A DNA stretch of 14,215 bases from Planctomycetaceae bacterium (GCA_031283515.1 JAITBS010000089.1:1-14215); one strand, 5' to 3'; numbered from the stretch's first letter, positions 1-6,420 are shown. Notes: a model not told the origin generated them from the letters alone. Numbers and translations: made by a program.

Positions 1-174
1 ATGATGTGAAACGAAGAAGTCGTACGGATTGTACTGAAAAGCGTTTAGAATCAGAACACGTTCCACTGCACAGCGCCCCCCCCCCTGATTTTCCCGATTT
101 ACCCAGTTTAACATCGGGAGTTTTACCAGAAAATTCCCAAAAAACACGGTGAGACCTCTCATTAAATTTTCCAT
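1..174 (-). CDS. N-terminus of an unidentified protein, cut by the window edge
   Basis: An open frame runs from ATG at 174 to the window edge without a stop (58 codons). The start is well supported: AAGGAG lies at 182-187 with 7 bases of spacing, and the frame is closed upstream by TAA at 202-204. The product begins MENLMRGLTVFFGNFLVK and reads through NREN-Q-GGG-RCAVER into a segment rich in aromatic residues (ILNAFQYNPYDFF). I do not recognise a family. A G10 run (plus-strand C10, 76-85) encodes the Gly triplet at residues 31-33. With one extra G the frame also stays open to the edge; with one fewer G it stops soon after. The frame downstream of the tract is therefore not certain, although the present one looks more protein-like. 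It could be the second gene after the SIS protein on the same strand, but 268 bases separate them. Confidence 0.6.
   Translation of the reverse strand, partial: MENLMRGLTVFFGNFLVKLPMLNWVNRENQGGGRCAVERVLILNAFQYNPYDFFVSHH
76..85 (-). repeat. G10 homopolymer (C10 on plus) inside the edge gene
   Basis: A run of ten C on the plus strand is read as ten G in the coding direction of the left-edge gene, near codon 30. Such tracts are prone to slipped-strand length change and to sequencing error. Confidence 0.85.
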
Positions 175-181
175 TGTCAGA

Positions 182-187
182 CTCCTT
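182..187 (-). promoter_or_regulatory. Shine-Dalgarno site of the edge gene
   Basis: AAGGAG is read on the minus strand, 7 bases before ATG at 174. Most other genes in this window lack such a site, so it is a useful argument that the cut-off frame at the left edge is a real gene. Confidence 0.6.
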
Positions 188-315
188 TTTAAAAGGGTTG
201 GTTAAAATCCTGCGATTTGTTTACCGCTAGACAATACGGCAAAAAAATATATCGCAACCGAATTAGTTCTAATGTGTATCCGAAAGATCGTTGGAAGTCA
301 ACAGGAATATTTTTT

Positions 316-414
316 GGGAATTTCTAAAAACCACGTTTCCTAAAAATCTTATCCTTAAAAATAAGGACTTGCGAATATTTTTTTGAGTAAAAATTTAGGT
401 TTTTAGAAGTTCCC
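316..414. repeat. Nested inverted repeat in the 175-442 spacer
   Basis: GGGAATTTCTAAAAACC (316-332) pairs with GGTTTTTAGAAGTTCCC (398-414), 16 of 17 positions matching. Inside lies a perfect small hairpin, TCCTTA-AAAA-TAAGGA. The plus-strand sequence after 414 is T-rich, as for a terminator read rightwards, but no plus-strand gene ends here. The structure sits between the 3' end of the SIS gene and the start of the edge gene, both on minus. I see nothing else in 175-442 apart from the Shine-Dalgarno site. Confidence 0.45.
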
Positions 415-442
415 TTTTGTTTTCCCTAAAATTTGTAATATT

Positions 443-1456
443 TCAAAAAGCGTTTCCTATTTTGCGGGCGCGTTTGGGTTTGTCAATATCAATTCCACAT
501 GCAATACCGGTTTGAACCAATAAATTCCATCCGGCAAGAAGTTGAAAATACTCATTGTAACGCGGCAGGGACGGAATTAGAATTGTTTCGAATAAAGTTG
601 GTTTCGAGGAAACGGCAATAACTGTTAACCCAACTCCATCTACCAAATTCTTTTTATAAAATTCTGCGTCTTGTTCAAACGGTTCCATAAGAACAACAAT
701 ATCTTCTGGATTCATCACTTCTTCAATTCCGTGAACAACAATGGTTCCTTCGAGATATTGACTTCGTTTTCGTGTGATTTCGTTTGCTTTCAGAGCGAGT
801 TCTTCCGCAACACCGTTGTTTCGTCCGGCAAGATAAATGACCGGAGCCGCCGCCGCTTTTTTAATGAGTTCGGCATCGTATTCCGCTGCCAACACTTCAG
901 CGGCAAGATGTCCGGCTTCGGTTTTTCGTTCCACACAACCACAACGGCAATCCGCTAAACCCGCTTCGATTGATTGATACACAAGAGCCTGCTCAACAAC
1001 ACTCATTGTTGCGGCGACTGCGTCTTCTTTTCCGCACGATAAAACAATCGAATCGGCAACCTCCGTCAACTTGGTTCCGGCATTGGCTGTTAAACCGAAA
1101 AGCCGTGTATGTTTTTCCAGATGCAATTTTTGAAACAATGTGATAAGTTCTTTTGTTTGCCCGCTGTTCGAGGCTCCGATGACCGTCCATTGTGACAGGT
1201 CATATTCCAATGCTTGACGGGCACCGTCGGTTGCGGTTGTCAGGTTCAGACCACGTCCCAAGATGGACGCAATAAACCGTTTGGCAGGAAAAATACGGCT
1301 GGAACCTTCTCCGGTCAGAAAAAAACGGTTGGTCGTCTTAATCGAATCAATGATCCGTTTCGTCCGGCCAAAATCAAAATTACCAATAATCTCCGACGCA
1401 CGAAGCATCTCCCGAACTAAAGCAAAATTTTTATATTTTGTGTCGTCTAAATTCAT
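443..1456 (-). CDS. Double-SIS-domain sugar isomerase-like protein (GlmS C-terminal type)
   Basis: This 337 aa protein resembles the isomerase half of glucosamine-6-phosphate synthase without the glutaminase domain. SIS domain 1 (about residues 40-150) carries the phosphosugar-binding motifs GEGSS (49-53) and GASNSGQT (94-101). SIS domain 2 (about 200-320) carries LAGRNNGVAEELALKANEI, matching the GlmS segment with the catalytic Glu, then a His in VVHGIEEV (position 242) and the C-terminal DIDKPKRARK like the GlmS C-tail with its catalytic Lys. It probably isomerises or deaminates an amino-sugar or fructosamine phosphate in the cytoplasm; the exact substrate cannot be read (FrlB-, AgaS- and GlmS-like activities are all possible). 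A Cys cluster, CRCGC, at 170-174 in the interdomain linker is unusual. No kinase, transporter or regulator of sugar metabolism lies beside it. There is no Shine-Dalgarno site; a promoter abuts the start. Confidence 0.85.
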   Translation of the reverse strand: MNLDDTKYKNFALVREMLRASEIIGNFDFGRTKRIIDSIKTTNRFFLTGEGSSRIFPAKRFIASILGRGLNLTTATDGARQALEYDLSQWTVIGASNSGQTKELITLFQKLHLEKHTRLFGLTANAGTKLTEVADSIVLSCGKEDAVAATMSVVEQALVYQSIEAGLADCRCGCVERKTEAGHLAAEVLAAEYDAELIKKAAAAPVIYLAGRNNGVAEELALKANEITRKRSQYLEGTIVVHGIEEVMNPEDIVVLMEPFEQDAEFYKKNLVDGVGLTVIAVSSKPTLFETILIPSLPRYNEYFQLLAGWNLLVQTGIACGIDIDKPKRARKIGNAF

Positions 1457-1463
1457 AATACTA

Positions 1464-1492
1464 AAAATATAGGGTTAAAACGATATTGTCAA
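1464..1492 (-). promoter_or_regulatory. Probable sigma-70-type promoter giving a near-leaderless SIS mRNA
   Basis: On the minus strand a perfect TTGACA (1487-1492) is followed after 17 bases by TATTTT (1464-1469), or after 15 bases by TATATT (1466-1471). Transcription would begin around 1457-1460, only 0-4 bases before the ATG at 1456. This fits the absence of any ribosome binding site. Confidence 0.5.
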
Positions 1493-1631
1493 AACATGAA
1501 AGGGAGTTATCATAGCAGAAAAAATGAGCGGTTTCAAGGGATACCGAAAGTTTTTGGTTGTGCTCTCCGAATCAAAAAACAAACAATACTCATCACACTT
1601 GACAATTCGTTTTTCATTTTTTGACAGGATA

Positions 1632-1934
1632 AAAATATTTGTAATCTACCAGTGGAATTATTATTGAATTTGTTTACAGTTGGAAATTACAAGGTAGGCA
1701 ACTGAAAGGTAGGCGACCTTTCGCCGAAGGGTTTTAAACAATACAATAATACAATACAATACAATAAACCCACGGTCGCAACGGTTGGTTTTTAATTTTC
1801 CGTCCGTCAACAGGGGCAAGTCGGCGAGTACGCCGTATTGTATTGTTTAAAACGTTTCGGCGAAACGTTGGCTGCCTTTGGAGTCATTGGTAAACAAATT
1901 GACGAATATTCCACTGATAGATTACAAATATTTT
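1632..1934. mobile_element. 303-bp palindromic (MITE-like) element C
   Basis: Terminal arms of about 45 bases (1632-1676 and 1890-1934) are inverted copies sharing AAATATTTGTAATCTA, then CAGTGGAAT and AATTTGTTTAC. Inside are nested pairs: AAGGTAGGCAAC near 1691 against GTTGGCTGCCTT near 1866; TTTTAAACAATACAAT (1732-1747), perfectly inverted at 1837-1852; a hairpin around 1715-1731; CGGCG-AGTA-CGCCG (1822-1835); and AACGTTTC-GGC-GAAACGTT (1851-1869). An AATAC pentamer run lies at about 1740-1766. There is no coding capacity. Internal motifs recur in the element at 11489-11633, and terminal motifs in the one at 11195-11484. It fills most of the gap between dtd and the SIS gene (1457-2035); I see nothing else there besides the promoter. 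Confidence 0.65.
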
Positions 1935-2035
1935 GACGTGATAAAAAGAATTGGCAGGATTTTAAATAAAAGACACAAAATTCTGTTTTTATGAAATCGA
2001 ATTTTAAAGTACAATGAATATGTTACAAAAAAGAG

Positions 2036-2488
2036 TTAACGTTGCGCAGTATCAATCCAGATGGTAACAGGTCCATTGTTAACAAGTTCGACATGCATTT
2101 CGTTACGGAACGCACCGGTCGCAACGGAAATTCCCAGATTCTTGATTGTTTCGACGAAAACCTGATAAAGTTGGTCAGCTTTATCCGGCGGTGCTGCGTC
2201 AGTAAAACTTGGTCTTCTCCCTTTACGGCAATCGGCGTAGAGCGTAAATTGACTTACAACCAACATCGAACCGCCAACATCAATCAATGACCGATTCATT
2301 TTGCCGGCGTCATCTTCAAAAATACGAAGTTCGGTACATTTTTTCGCCAACTCTTTCGCAACTGTTTCATTATCTTCTGTTCCAACACCCAGAAGTACCA
2401 ACAACCCAATACCGATTTCACTAATTATAGTGCCGGTTGCCGGAAGAGTTACCGAAGCTCGTTTGACCCGTTGAATACAAACACGCAT
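2036..2488 (-). CDS. dtd: D-aminoacyl-tRNA deacylase
   Basis: Dtd hydrolyses the ester bond of D-aminoacyl-tRNAs (and Gly-tRNA-Ala) in the cytoplasm, removing mischarged D-amino acids before they enter the ribosome. The 150 aa product has the family's usual length and its diagnostic motifs: N-terminal MRVCIQRVKRASVT, the GLLVLLGV strand (28-35), SQFTLYAD (79-86) and the C-terminal NNGPVTIWID (137-146) with the Gly-cisPro element that enforces chirality. LRIFEDDAGKMN (55-65) is also typical. It starts at the only sensible ATG; no Shine-Dalgarno site is visible, but a TATAAT hexamer lies on the minus strand at 2514-2519 without a good -35. Downstream lies palindromic element C, and the upstream gap holds transposase remnants, so the gene appears to be transcribed alone. 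Confidence 0.95.
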   Translation of the reverse strand: MRVCIQRVKRASVTLPATGTIISEIGIGLLVLLGVGTEDNETVAKELAKKCTELRIFEDDAGKMNRSLIDVGGSMLVVSQFTLYADCRKGRRPSFTDAAPPDKADQLYQVFVETIKNLGISVATGAFRNEMHVELVNNGPVTIWIDTAQR

Positions 2489-2533
2489 TTTTGTATAAGA
2501 ATAAATGGTAAAAATTATAACTGTTTATCTTGT

Positions 2534-2557
2534 GTAATATTTCATTGGAATTTTTAG
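2534..2557 (+). repeat. Solo copy of the dispersed terminal repeat
   Basis: The sequence reads TAATATTTCATTGGAATTTT and differs at two positions from the arm TAATATATCAGTGGAATTTT seen at 7404-7428 and 11461-11485 (minus sense). It lies upstream of dtd, overlapping where the -35 of that gene would be expected. Confidence 0.4.
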
Positions 2558-2644
2558 TTGAATCACGGTGTTCCTTTTACCTTGTGTTTACCTGCTTTTA
2601 ACGGAAATTCCGCTTGCTATTACCAAAACGGAAACAATTGCTAA

Positions 2645-2907
2645 ATGGATTTAAGCCGCCGATTAAACAAAAATTTTCGGTACACATTTTACCATCTCAC
2701 CAAGATTGAACGCAAGTACCCGTTGCTTTTTAAAAATATCGAGGAAAGGATTATTGAATATATTCATCACTTTTAAAATTGGGTTTTGTTGAAATGTATA
2801 ACCAAGTGTTTTCACTTAAAAATCTTGTAAATCCGGTTTATTTTGTCAAAAAGTTTATCTTGCCGAAAATGAAAACTGAATTTTCAAGTGTAAGAAATAT
2901 ATTGTGA
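2645..2907 (+). pseudogene. Probable remnant of an IS200/IS605-type Y1 transposase
   Basis: An ATG at 2645 opens a 43-codon frame ending at TAA 2774-2776. It contains FYHLTKIERKYPLLFKNIEE followed by RIIEYIHHF. This resembles the N-terminus of IS200-like TnpA proteins (pattern YH-hydrophobic, then R-x-PLL, IE-x-R, YI). The adjacent frame continues from 2776 with KLGFVEMYNQ and PVYFVKKFILPK up to TGA 2905-2907, reminiscent of the FV-K-K helix of the same family. The middle part with the HUH metal-binding motif and the C-terminal catalytic Tyr are both missing, and at least one frameshift is needed. The match is from memory of the family, so the assignment is tentative. Confidence 0.4.
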
Positions 2908-3108
2908 AAGATATTCTTTCGTAATTCGAAAAGTTTAACAAATCGACAAAGATTACCAAAAATTATCATTGACGGCAGTGATGCGAAGGATTCCGAAATC
3001 ATTACCGTTCACAAAATATTCCTGCGTGAATGTAAAATTAAAATGACAATCCAAGAAAAAAATTTTTTGACGAATTTTTTGTATGACAACCTGCCGATAC
3101 ACCAGTAG
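2908..3108 (+). pseudogene. Probable remnant of an IS6-family DDE transposase
   Basis: In the frame from 2908 to TAG at 3106-3108 there is FFRNSKSL, then LPKIIIDGSDAKDSEII, then KIKM and NFLTNF. This recalls the IS6/IS240 stretch in which FFRKA precedes P-x-K-(I/V)-x-x-D-x-S-x-A-(N), containing the second catalytic Asp, followed by IKIRQ-x-KYLNN-IVEQDHR. The third catalytic region is degenerate (LYDNLPIHQ replaces the EQDHR part). There is no proper start codon, and the preceding sequence ends in a stop in the same frame. The fragment is about 67 codons, against roughly 230 for an intact enzyme. It shows an old, decayed insertion between dtd and the Cys-rich genes; the rest of 2489-3153 holds nothing I can identify. 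Confidence 0.4.
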
Positions 3109-3153
3109 TATCAATATTTATTGATTTGTAACAACGTATTGTTTTCCATTTCC

Positions 3154-3693
3154 ATGAAAAACAGATTACAACAATTCGTACAAAACAAAATTTTCCGTTG
3201 GCTGTTGTCAACAGTGATTTTGTGTTACGCACTTGTTCCGAAAATCGGTGTTTGTCATTGTTTGGATTGCCGTTGTAACAAAGATTATAATTTGCATCAA
3301 ATAACTGTAACCGCCGAAGAGTCAACTGATTCGGCTTGCTGTTGCGGTTCGCAAGAATCGGATATATCAACCGGATCAGACGTATCAACGGTAACTCAAA
3401 GTTGTTGTTCCCGAATGTTGACGAAAACAGTTCTGTCTGATGTTCAACAAGAATCACCGGTTTGTCCTTGCTCTTTGAAATCGGTTCCCAAACAATCAAC
3501 CTTCATTTCATCGTCTTCGATTTCGTTCCGGCAAAATTCGGATGAGTTGTTGATTGACGGATATTCACCGTATTCGTTTTCGGTAATGTCAATTCCGGTC
3601 ATTAAAATCGTTACTTTTTATCGAGTTTACGAATCATTGGTTTCGTTACTACCGGTACGTCTGCATCTCCTTTTACTTGTCTTGCTGAATTAA
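3154..3693 (+). CDS. Small Cys-rich protein with an N-terminal membrane or signal segment
   Basis: Starting at ATG 3154, the product is 179 aa; an upstream in-frame TTG at 3121 is less likely because the ATG directly precedes a good signal-type N-terminus (MKNRLQQ, then a hydrophobic stretch at 15-33, WLLSTVILCYALVPKIGVC). Twelve cysteines occur in clusters: CHCLDCRC (34-41), CCC (62-64), CC (84-85) and CPC (104-106). The middle is Ser/Thr/Asp-rich, and the C-terminus ends in a hydrophobic tail, VRLHLLLLVLLN. The clusters suggest metal binding or disulfide-linked export, which is inference; I recognise no family. The codon pattern and open frame support a real gene, and an overlapping minus-strand frame (3038-3499) looks like its shadow. 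The next gene, 73 bases on, is also Cys-containing and could be a functional partner. Confidence 0.6.
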   Translation: MKNRLQQFVQNKIFRWLLSTVILCYALVPKIGVCHCLDCRCNKDYNLHQITVTAEESTDSACCCGSQESDISTGSDVSTVTQSCCSRMLTKTVLSDVQQESPVCPCSLKSVPKQSTFISSSSISFRQNSDELLIDGYSPYSFSVMSIPVIKIVTFYRVYESLVSLLPVRLHLLLLVLLN

Positions 3694-3754
3694 CGAAATG
3701 TTTGTTGTTGACAATTTTTTTTCGTTTAATTTTTGAGACAATCCATTTTATTTT

Positions 3755-3760
3755 AAGGAG
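3755..3760 (+). promoter_or_regulatory. Shine-Dalgarno site of the 3767 gene
   Basis: AAGGAG lies 6 bases before ATG 3767 and fixes that start. A TTGACA lies further up at 3708-3713, but no convincing -10 stands at the right distance. Confidence 0.6.
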
Positions 3761-3766
3761 ATTACA

Positions 3767-4159
3767 ATGGCTATTTCTGCAACGAGTGCAAATTCCAGTT
3801 ACATTTCCGGTACTGCACAAAAAAGCAGTACCTCCCAATCCGGCGGTGCTTCCTGCTGTTCTTCGAATGGCGGTAAACAAGCCGCGTGTTGTGTTGGGCG
3901 TAACCCGCAAGACTGTGTAACAATTTGTTCCGGCGGTCAAAGTTCGGCTTCGTCGGCACAAAAAACGGCAACTTATGCGCCGTCACGGCAATCGGCAACT
4001 CAAACCAGCCGAACTGCTTCGAACACAACAACACTTCGAACAAACAGTGCATCGCAGCAAGTTACCGGCAATTACGGCAGAACTTCAACACAAACGACCG
4101 GCAGTTACGGCAGAACCTCAGCACAGGTTTATAACTCATCACTTAGTTGGGTAAGATAA
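3767..4159 (+). CDS. Ser/Thr/Gln-rich low-complexity protein with a Cys patch
   Basis: The 130 aa product has no signal peptide or membrane helix. Residues 1-60 are Ser/Gly-rich with a cysteine patch (CC at 30-31, CC at 41-42, C50, C54). Residues 60-98 are dominated by Ser, Thr, Ala and Gln. At 100-120 an 11-residue unit is repeated, TGNYGRTSTQ then TGSYGRTSAQ, encoded by a 33-base tandem repeat at about 4064-4126. The protein is probably disordered; an adhesive, coat or scaffold role is possible but not shown. A good ribosome binding site and the clean open frame argue for a real gene. It follows another Cys-rich gene on the same strand after 73 bases and is closed by a long hairpin at 4180-4241. 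I do not recognise the family. Confidence 0.65.
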   Translation: MAISATSANSSYISGTAQKSSTSQSGGASCCSSNGGKQAACCVGRNPQDCVTICSGGQSSASSAQKTATYAPSRQSATQTSRTASNTTTLRTNSASQQVTGNYGRTSTQTTGSYGRTSAQVYNSSLSWVR

Positions 4160-4179
4160 CACAACAAAAAAAGTGAAAA

Positions 4180-4241
4180 GTTGATAGTGAATAACGGTAC
4201 ATGTAATTAAAATAATTAAATGTCCGTAATTTACTATCAAC
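4180..4241 (+). terminator. Long imperfect hairpin after the Cys-rich gene pair
   Basis: GTTGATAGTGAATAACGG starts the left arm (4180-4208) and pairs with the right arm (4214-4241) ending TTACTATCAAC, leaving a 5-base loop. The stem is about 28 bp with a few mismatches. A short T run (ATTTTTG) follows, so it can act as a Rho-independent terminator for 3767-4159. Its outer GTTGATAGT motif recurs in the hairpin after the pseudouridine synthase gene, so it may also be a member of a dispersed repeat family. Confidence 0.5.
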
Positions 4242-4340
4242 ATTTTTGTACAATTGCACCGTTTCGGAGTGACGAGAAGACGCCGAAGGTTGAATCTTGG
4301 CAGAAAGAAATCAATGATAAGACCGGAAATCTCTTATTCG

Positions 4341-5555
4341 TTACGGAGCGAATACGATACAAACTGGTCGGGCAATATTGATTCTTGACGGAGTTGGAGT
4401 CAACATGCCGTTTTCTGGGTGAACGGCGAATACGTCAATATTGTTTGTTTCCATGTTACAGGAAAGCAGAAAACTTCCTGATGGATCTAATGTAAAAAAA
4501 CGCGGATGTTTACCGCCGCTTGAAATATTTTGGATACGCGAAAGTTGACCGTTTTGCGGTTCAACGGCAAACACCGCAATAGAATCATCGCCCCGATTAG
4601 AAACGTACAAAAATCGCCCCGATGGAGCAAGTTCTATTTCCGCAGTGGAATTGTTCGGTACAACCGCTCCTTCCGGTAATGTCGAAATCTCTTGAACTAT
4701 TGCCTTGATTTTCGTTTCAAAAACACAAACTGTTGAACTCAATTCGTTGTTGACATAAGTAAACCGTTTGTCTTTGGAAACCGCAAGATGACGCGGTCCG
4801 CCGCCGGACGGAAGAATTAAATACGGATGTTCCTTTTTAGGAGTTAGTTTGGCGGTTTTCATATCAATATCGTAGTACATAACCCGATCAATTCCTAAAT
4901 CAGGTACAGAAATAGTTTTATTTTCGGCATCAAAATAGACGGCATGAGGATGCGGTGCTTTTTGACGTGCACTATTGGGACCGCTTCCGGTGTGTGCGTA
5001 ATTTGTTGCAATATCTCCGATTTTCCCGCCGGTCAAAATCGGAAACGAAATAATATTTCCCGACGTGTAATTCGCAACAACAACAGATTCGGGTTTAGGG
5101 GCAGACTCAGCTCCCGCATCAGAATCCGGTAATCGGCAAATGCAAAGATGACACGAGGACTGAGCCGGAATCTCTTTTTCGTTTAGTAATGTTAATTCCC
5201 CTGTCGATTTCCGGTAAGTAAATGCGTACAGTGCGGCTTTGGAATGGTGTTCCGCAACCGCATAAAGCAAAGGGCGTGACGGGTGAATCGCTAAAAACGA
5301 CGGTTGCTCGCATTTCGCCGCCAACACCGGTTCTGAAAGAGTTCCTGTTATCGGGTCACATTGGCAAGTGTAAATGCCTTGACTGCCGTTTTCGCTCGTA
5401 TAAGTTCCAATAAAAAGACGGTTGGATTCTTCTGCTTGTCCGGTCATAAGAAAAATTGTCGAAAAAAAGGAAAACCCTAACCAATAAAAAAGTTCCGGTT
5501 GAATAAATAGAATTAATGGAGCCAAAAATCTCGTTTTCATAAATTTTCTCAACAT
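4341..5555 (-). CDS. Secreted lactonase-family seven-bladed beta-propeller protein (6-phosphogluconolactonase-like)
   Basis: The 404 aa product has a basic N-terminus and a hydrophobic export segment (about residues 10-38) before the mature part starting near QAEESNRLFIGTYTS. The fold signature is that of the Pgl/YbhE lactonase family: LFIGTYTSENGSQGIY (47-62), QPSFLAIHPSRPLLYAVAEH, VVVANYTSGNIISFPI, HPHAVYFD, GGGPRHLAVSKDKRFTYVNNE, APSGRFLYVSNRGDDSIAVF and HPRFFTLDPSGSFLLSCN. Cytosolic members hydrolyse 6-phosphogluconolactone in the pentose phosphate pathway. The export signal suggests that this one acts in the periplasm on another lactone or sugar polymer product; that part is inference. 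An alternative start is the Met at residue 6 (5540), preceded by a weak GAGAAA. An insert of about 12 residues, DSDAGAESAPKP, sits before the third blade. A short hairpin (4317-4337) lies just past the stop. It diverges from hslV. Confidence 0.85.
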   Translation of the reverse strand: MLRKFMKTRFLAPLILFIQPELFYWLGFSFFSTIFLMTGQAEESNRLFIGTYTSENGSQGIYTCQCDPITGTLSEPVLAAKCEQPSFLAIHPSRPLLYAVAEHHSKAALYAFTYRKSTGELTLLNEKEIPAQSSCHLCICRLPDSDAGAESAPKPESVVVANYTSGNIISFPILTGGKIGDIATNYAHTGSGPNSARQKAPHPHAVYFDAENKTISVPDLGIDRVMYYDIDMKTAKLTPKKEHPYLILPSGGGPRHLAVSKDKRFTYVNNELSSTVCVFETKIKAIVQEISTLPEGAVVPNNSTAEIELAPSGRFLYVSNRGDDSIAVFAVEPQNGQLSRIQNISSGGKHPRFFTLDPSGSFLLSCNMETNNIDVFAVHPENGMLTPTPSRINIARPVCIVFAP

Positions 5556-5585
5556 TTGAAAAAAAGGATAATAATGATTCGAAAA

Positions 5586-5609
5586 AAACAGATGCTATTT
5601 TATCTGTTT
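5586..5609 (-). promoter_or_regulatory. Hairpin in the leader of the lactonase gene
   Basis: AAACAGAT (5586-5593) and ATCTGTTT (5602-5609) form an 8-bp stem with an 8-base loop. In the minus direction the second arm runs into a T stretch, giving it the look of a small attenuator or terminator 30-50 bases before the lactonase start. It is AT-rich, so support is modest. Confidence 0.25.
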
Positions 5610-5743
5610 AAGTTGCCCAATGTTTTGCTATTTTATAATTACGGCAGGATTAAAGCAAGATAGACTTCCGGCGAACGTCAATTTGTAATAATTCAGTTTG
5701 CGATCAATATTTGCGGACATTACTCAAAAATTCACATGGTCGT

Positions 5744-5767
5744 CCTTGAAAAAGAAACGTTTCAAGG
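5744..5767 (+). promoter_or_regulatory. Hairpin upstream of hslV
   Basis: CCTTGAAA (5744-5751) and TTTCAAGG (5760-5767) form a perfect 8-bp stem with an 8-base loop, about 100 bases before the hslV start. It could be a leader structure or a protein-binding palindrome. No convincing -35/-10 pair stands out in the rest of the 5556-5865 spacer. Confidence 0.3.
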
Positions 5768-5865
5768 TAAACTAATCCGAGTTGTTTGGTTTTTTATTTT
5801 AATTAAGATTGTTTATTTTACATCGTATTGCTTGGCTGATACGGTTTATTTTCCATTTACATTTT

Positions 5866-6420
5866 ATGAAATCACATAGCACGACAATTTTAACAGTTCG
5901 CCGCAATGGTAAGGTTGCTATTGGCGGCGATGGTCAGGTAACACTCGGCAATTCGATTATGAAATCGGACGCCAATAAAATCCGTAAACTTTTGGAAGGC
6001 AAAGTTATTACGGGATTTGCCGGTTCCACAGCGGATGCGTTTGCACTTCTTGAACGGTTTGAAGCCAAACTCAAAGATTATCCGTCGAATATTCCCCGCG
6101 CCGCAACCGAACTCGCTAAAGAATGGCGAACGGATCGTGCACTTCGGCGTTTGGAAGCGATGATGATTGTTGTTGATCCGGCATCAACATTGTTGCTTTC
6201 CGGTAACGGCGATGTGATTGTTCCGTCGGACGGTGTTCTGGCAATCGGAAGCGGCGGTAATTACGCTATGGCTGCCGCAAAAGCTCTTTTGGCACAAAGT
6301 GATCTGTCCGCAACAGAAATCGTGAGAGAATCACTTAAAATCGCTTCTGAAATTGATATTTATACCAATTCAAATATTGTAATCGAAGAATTGAACGAAC
6401 CGTCATTTTCTCCGCATTGA
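5866..6420 (+). CDS. hslV: HslV (ClpQ), peptidase subunit of the HslUV protease
   Basis: HslV forms a double hexamer whose N-terminal Thr is the nucleophile; with the ATPase HslU it degrades unfolded and regulatory proteins in the cytoplasm. From ATG 5866 the product is 184 aa, close to the family length. The frame is open further upstream (to 5809), but that extension is a hydrophobic stretch unlike any HslV. After the short propeptide MKSHS, the mature enzyme would begin TTILTVRRNGKVAIGGDGQV, with Thr1 at residue 6 and the second catalytic residue Lys33 (mature numbering) at residue 38. Other hallmarks are GFAGSTADAFALLERFEAKL, ATELAKEWRTDRALRRLEAM, and AIGSGGNYAMAAAKALL near the C-terminus. 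hslU, normally the next gene, is absent; a methyltransferase follows instead. No Shine-Dalgarno site is visible. Confidence 0.95.
   Translation: MKSHSTTILTVRRNGKVAIGGDGQVTLGNSIMKSDANKIRKLLEGKVITGFAGSTADAFALLERFEAKLKDYPSNIPRAATELAKEWRTDRALRRLEAMMIVVDPASTLLLSGNGDVIVPSDGVLAIGSGGNYAMAAAKALLAQSDLSATEIVRESLKIASEIDIYTNSNIVIEELNEPSFSPH

Noticed and set aside
1740..1766. AATAC repeats as a CRISPR-like array
   Set aside because: The units are five bases with no spacers and sit inside a palindromic element; no CRISPR array or cas gene is present.
3038..3499. 153-codon open frame on the minus strand
   Set aside because: It lies opposite the Cys-rich gene and a transposase remnant, lacks family features, and has a less protein-like composition; it is probably a shadow frame.
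4254..4340. Possible short plus-strand gene after the 4180-4241 hairpin
   Set aside because: A short frame with GTG start exists but has no ribosome binding site, runs into the opposite lactonase gene and has no recognisable features.
5809..5865. Upstream extension of hslV
   Set aside because: The extra 19 residues are hydrophobic and unlike any HslV; the family start just before the catalytic Thr fits ATG 5866.
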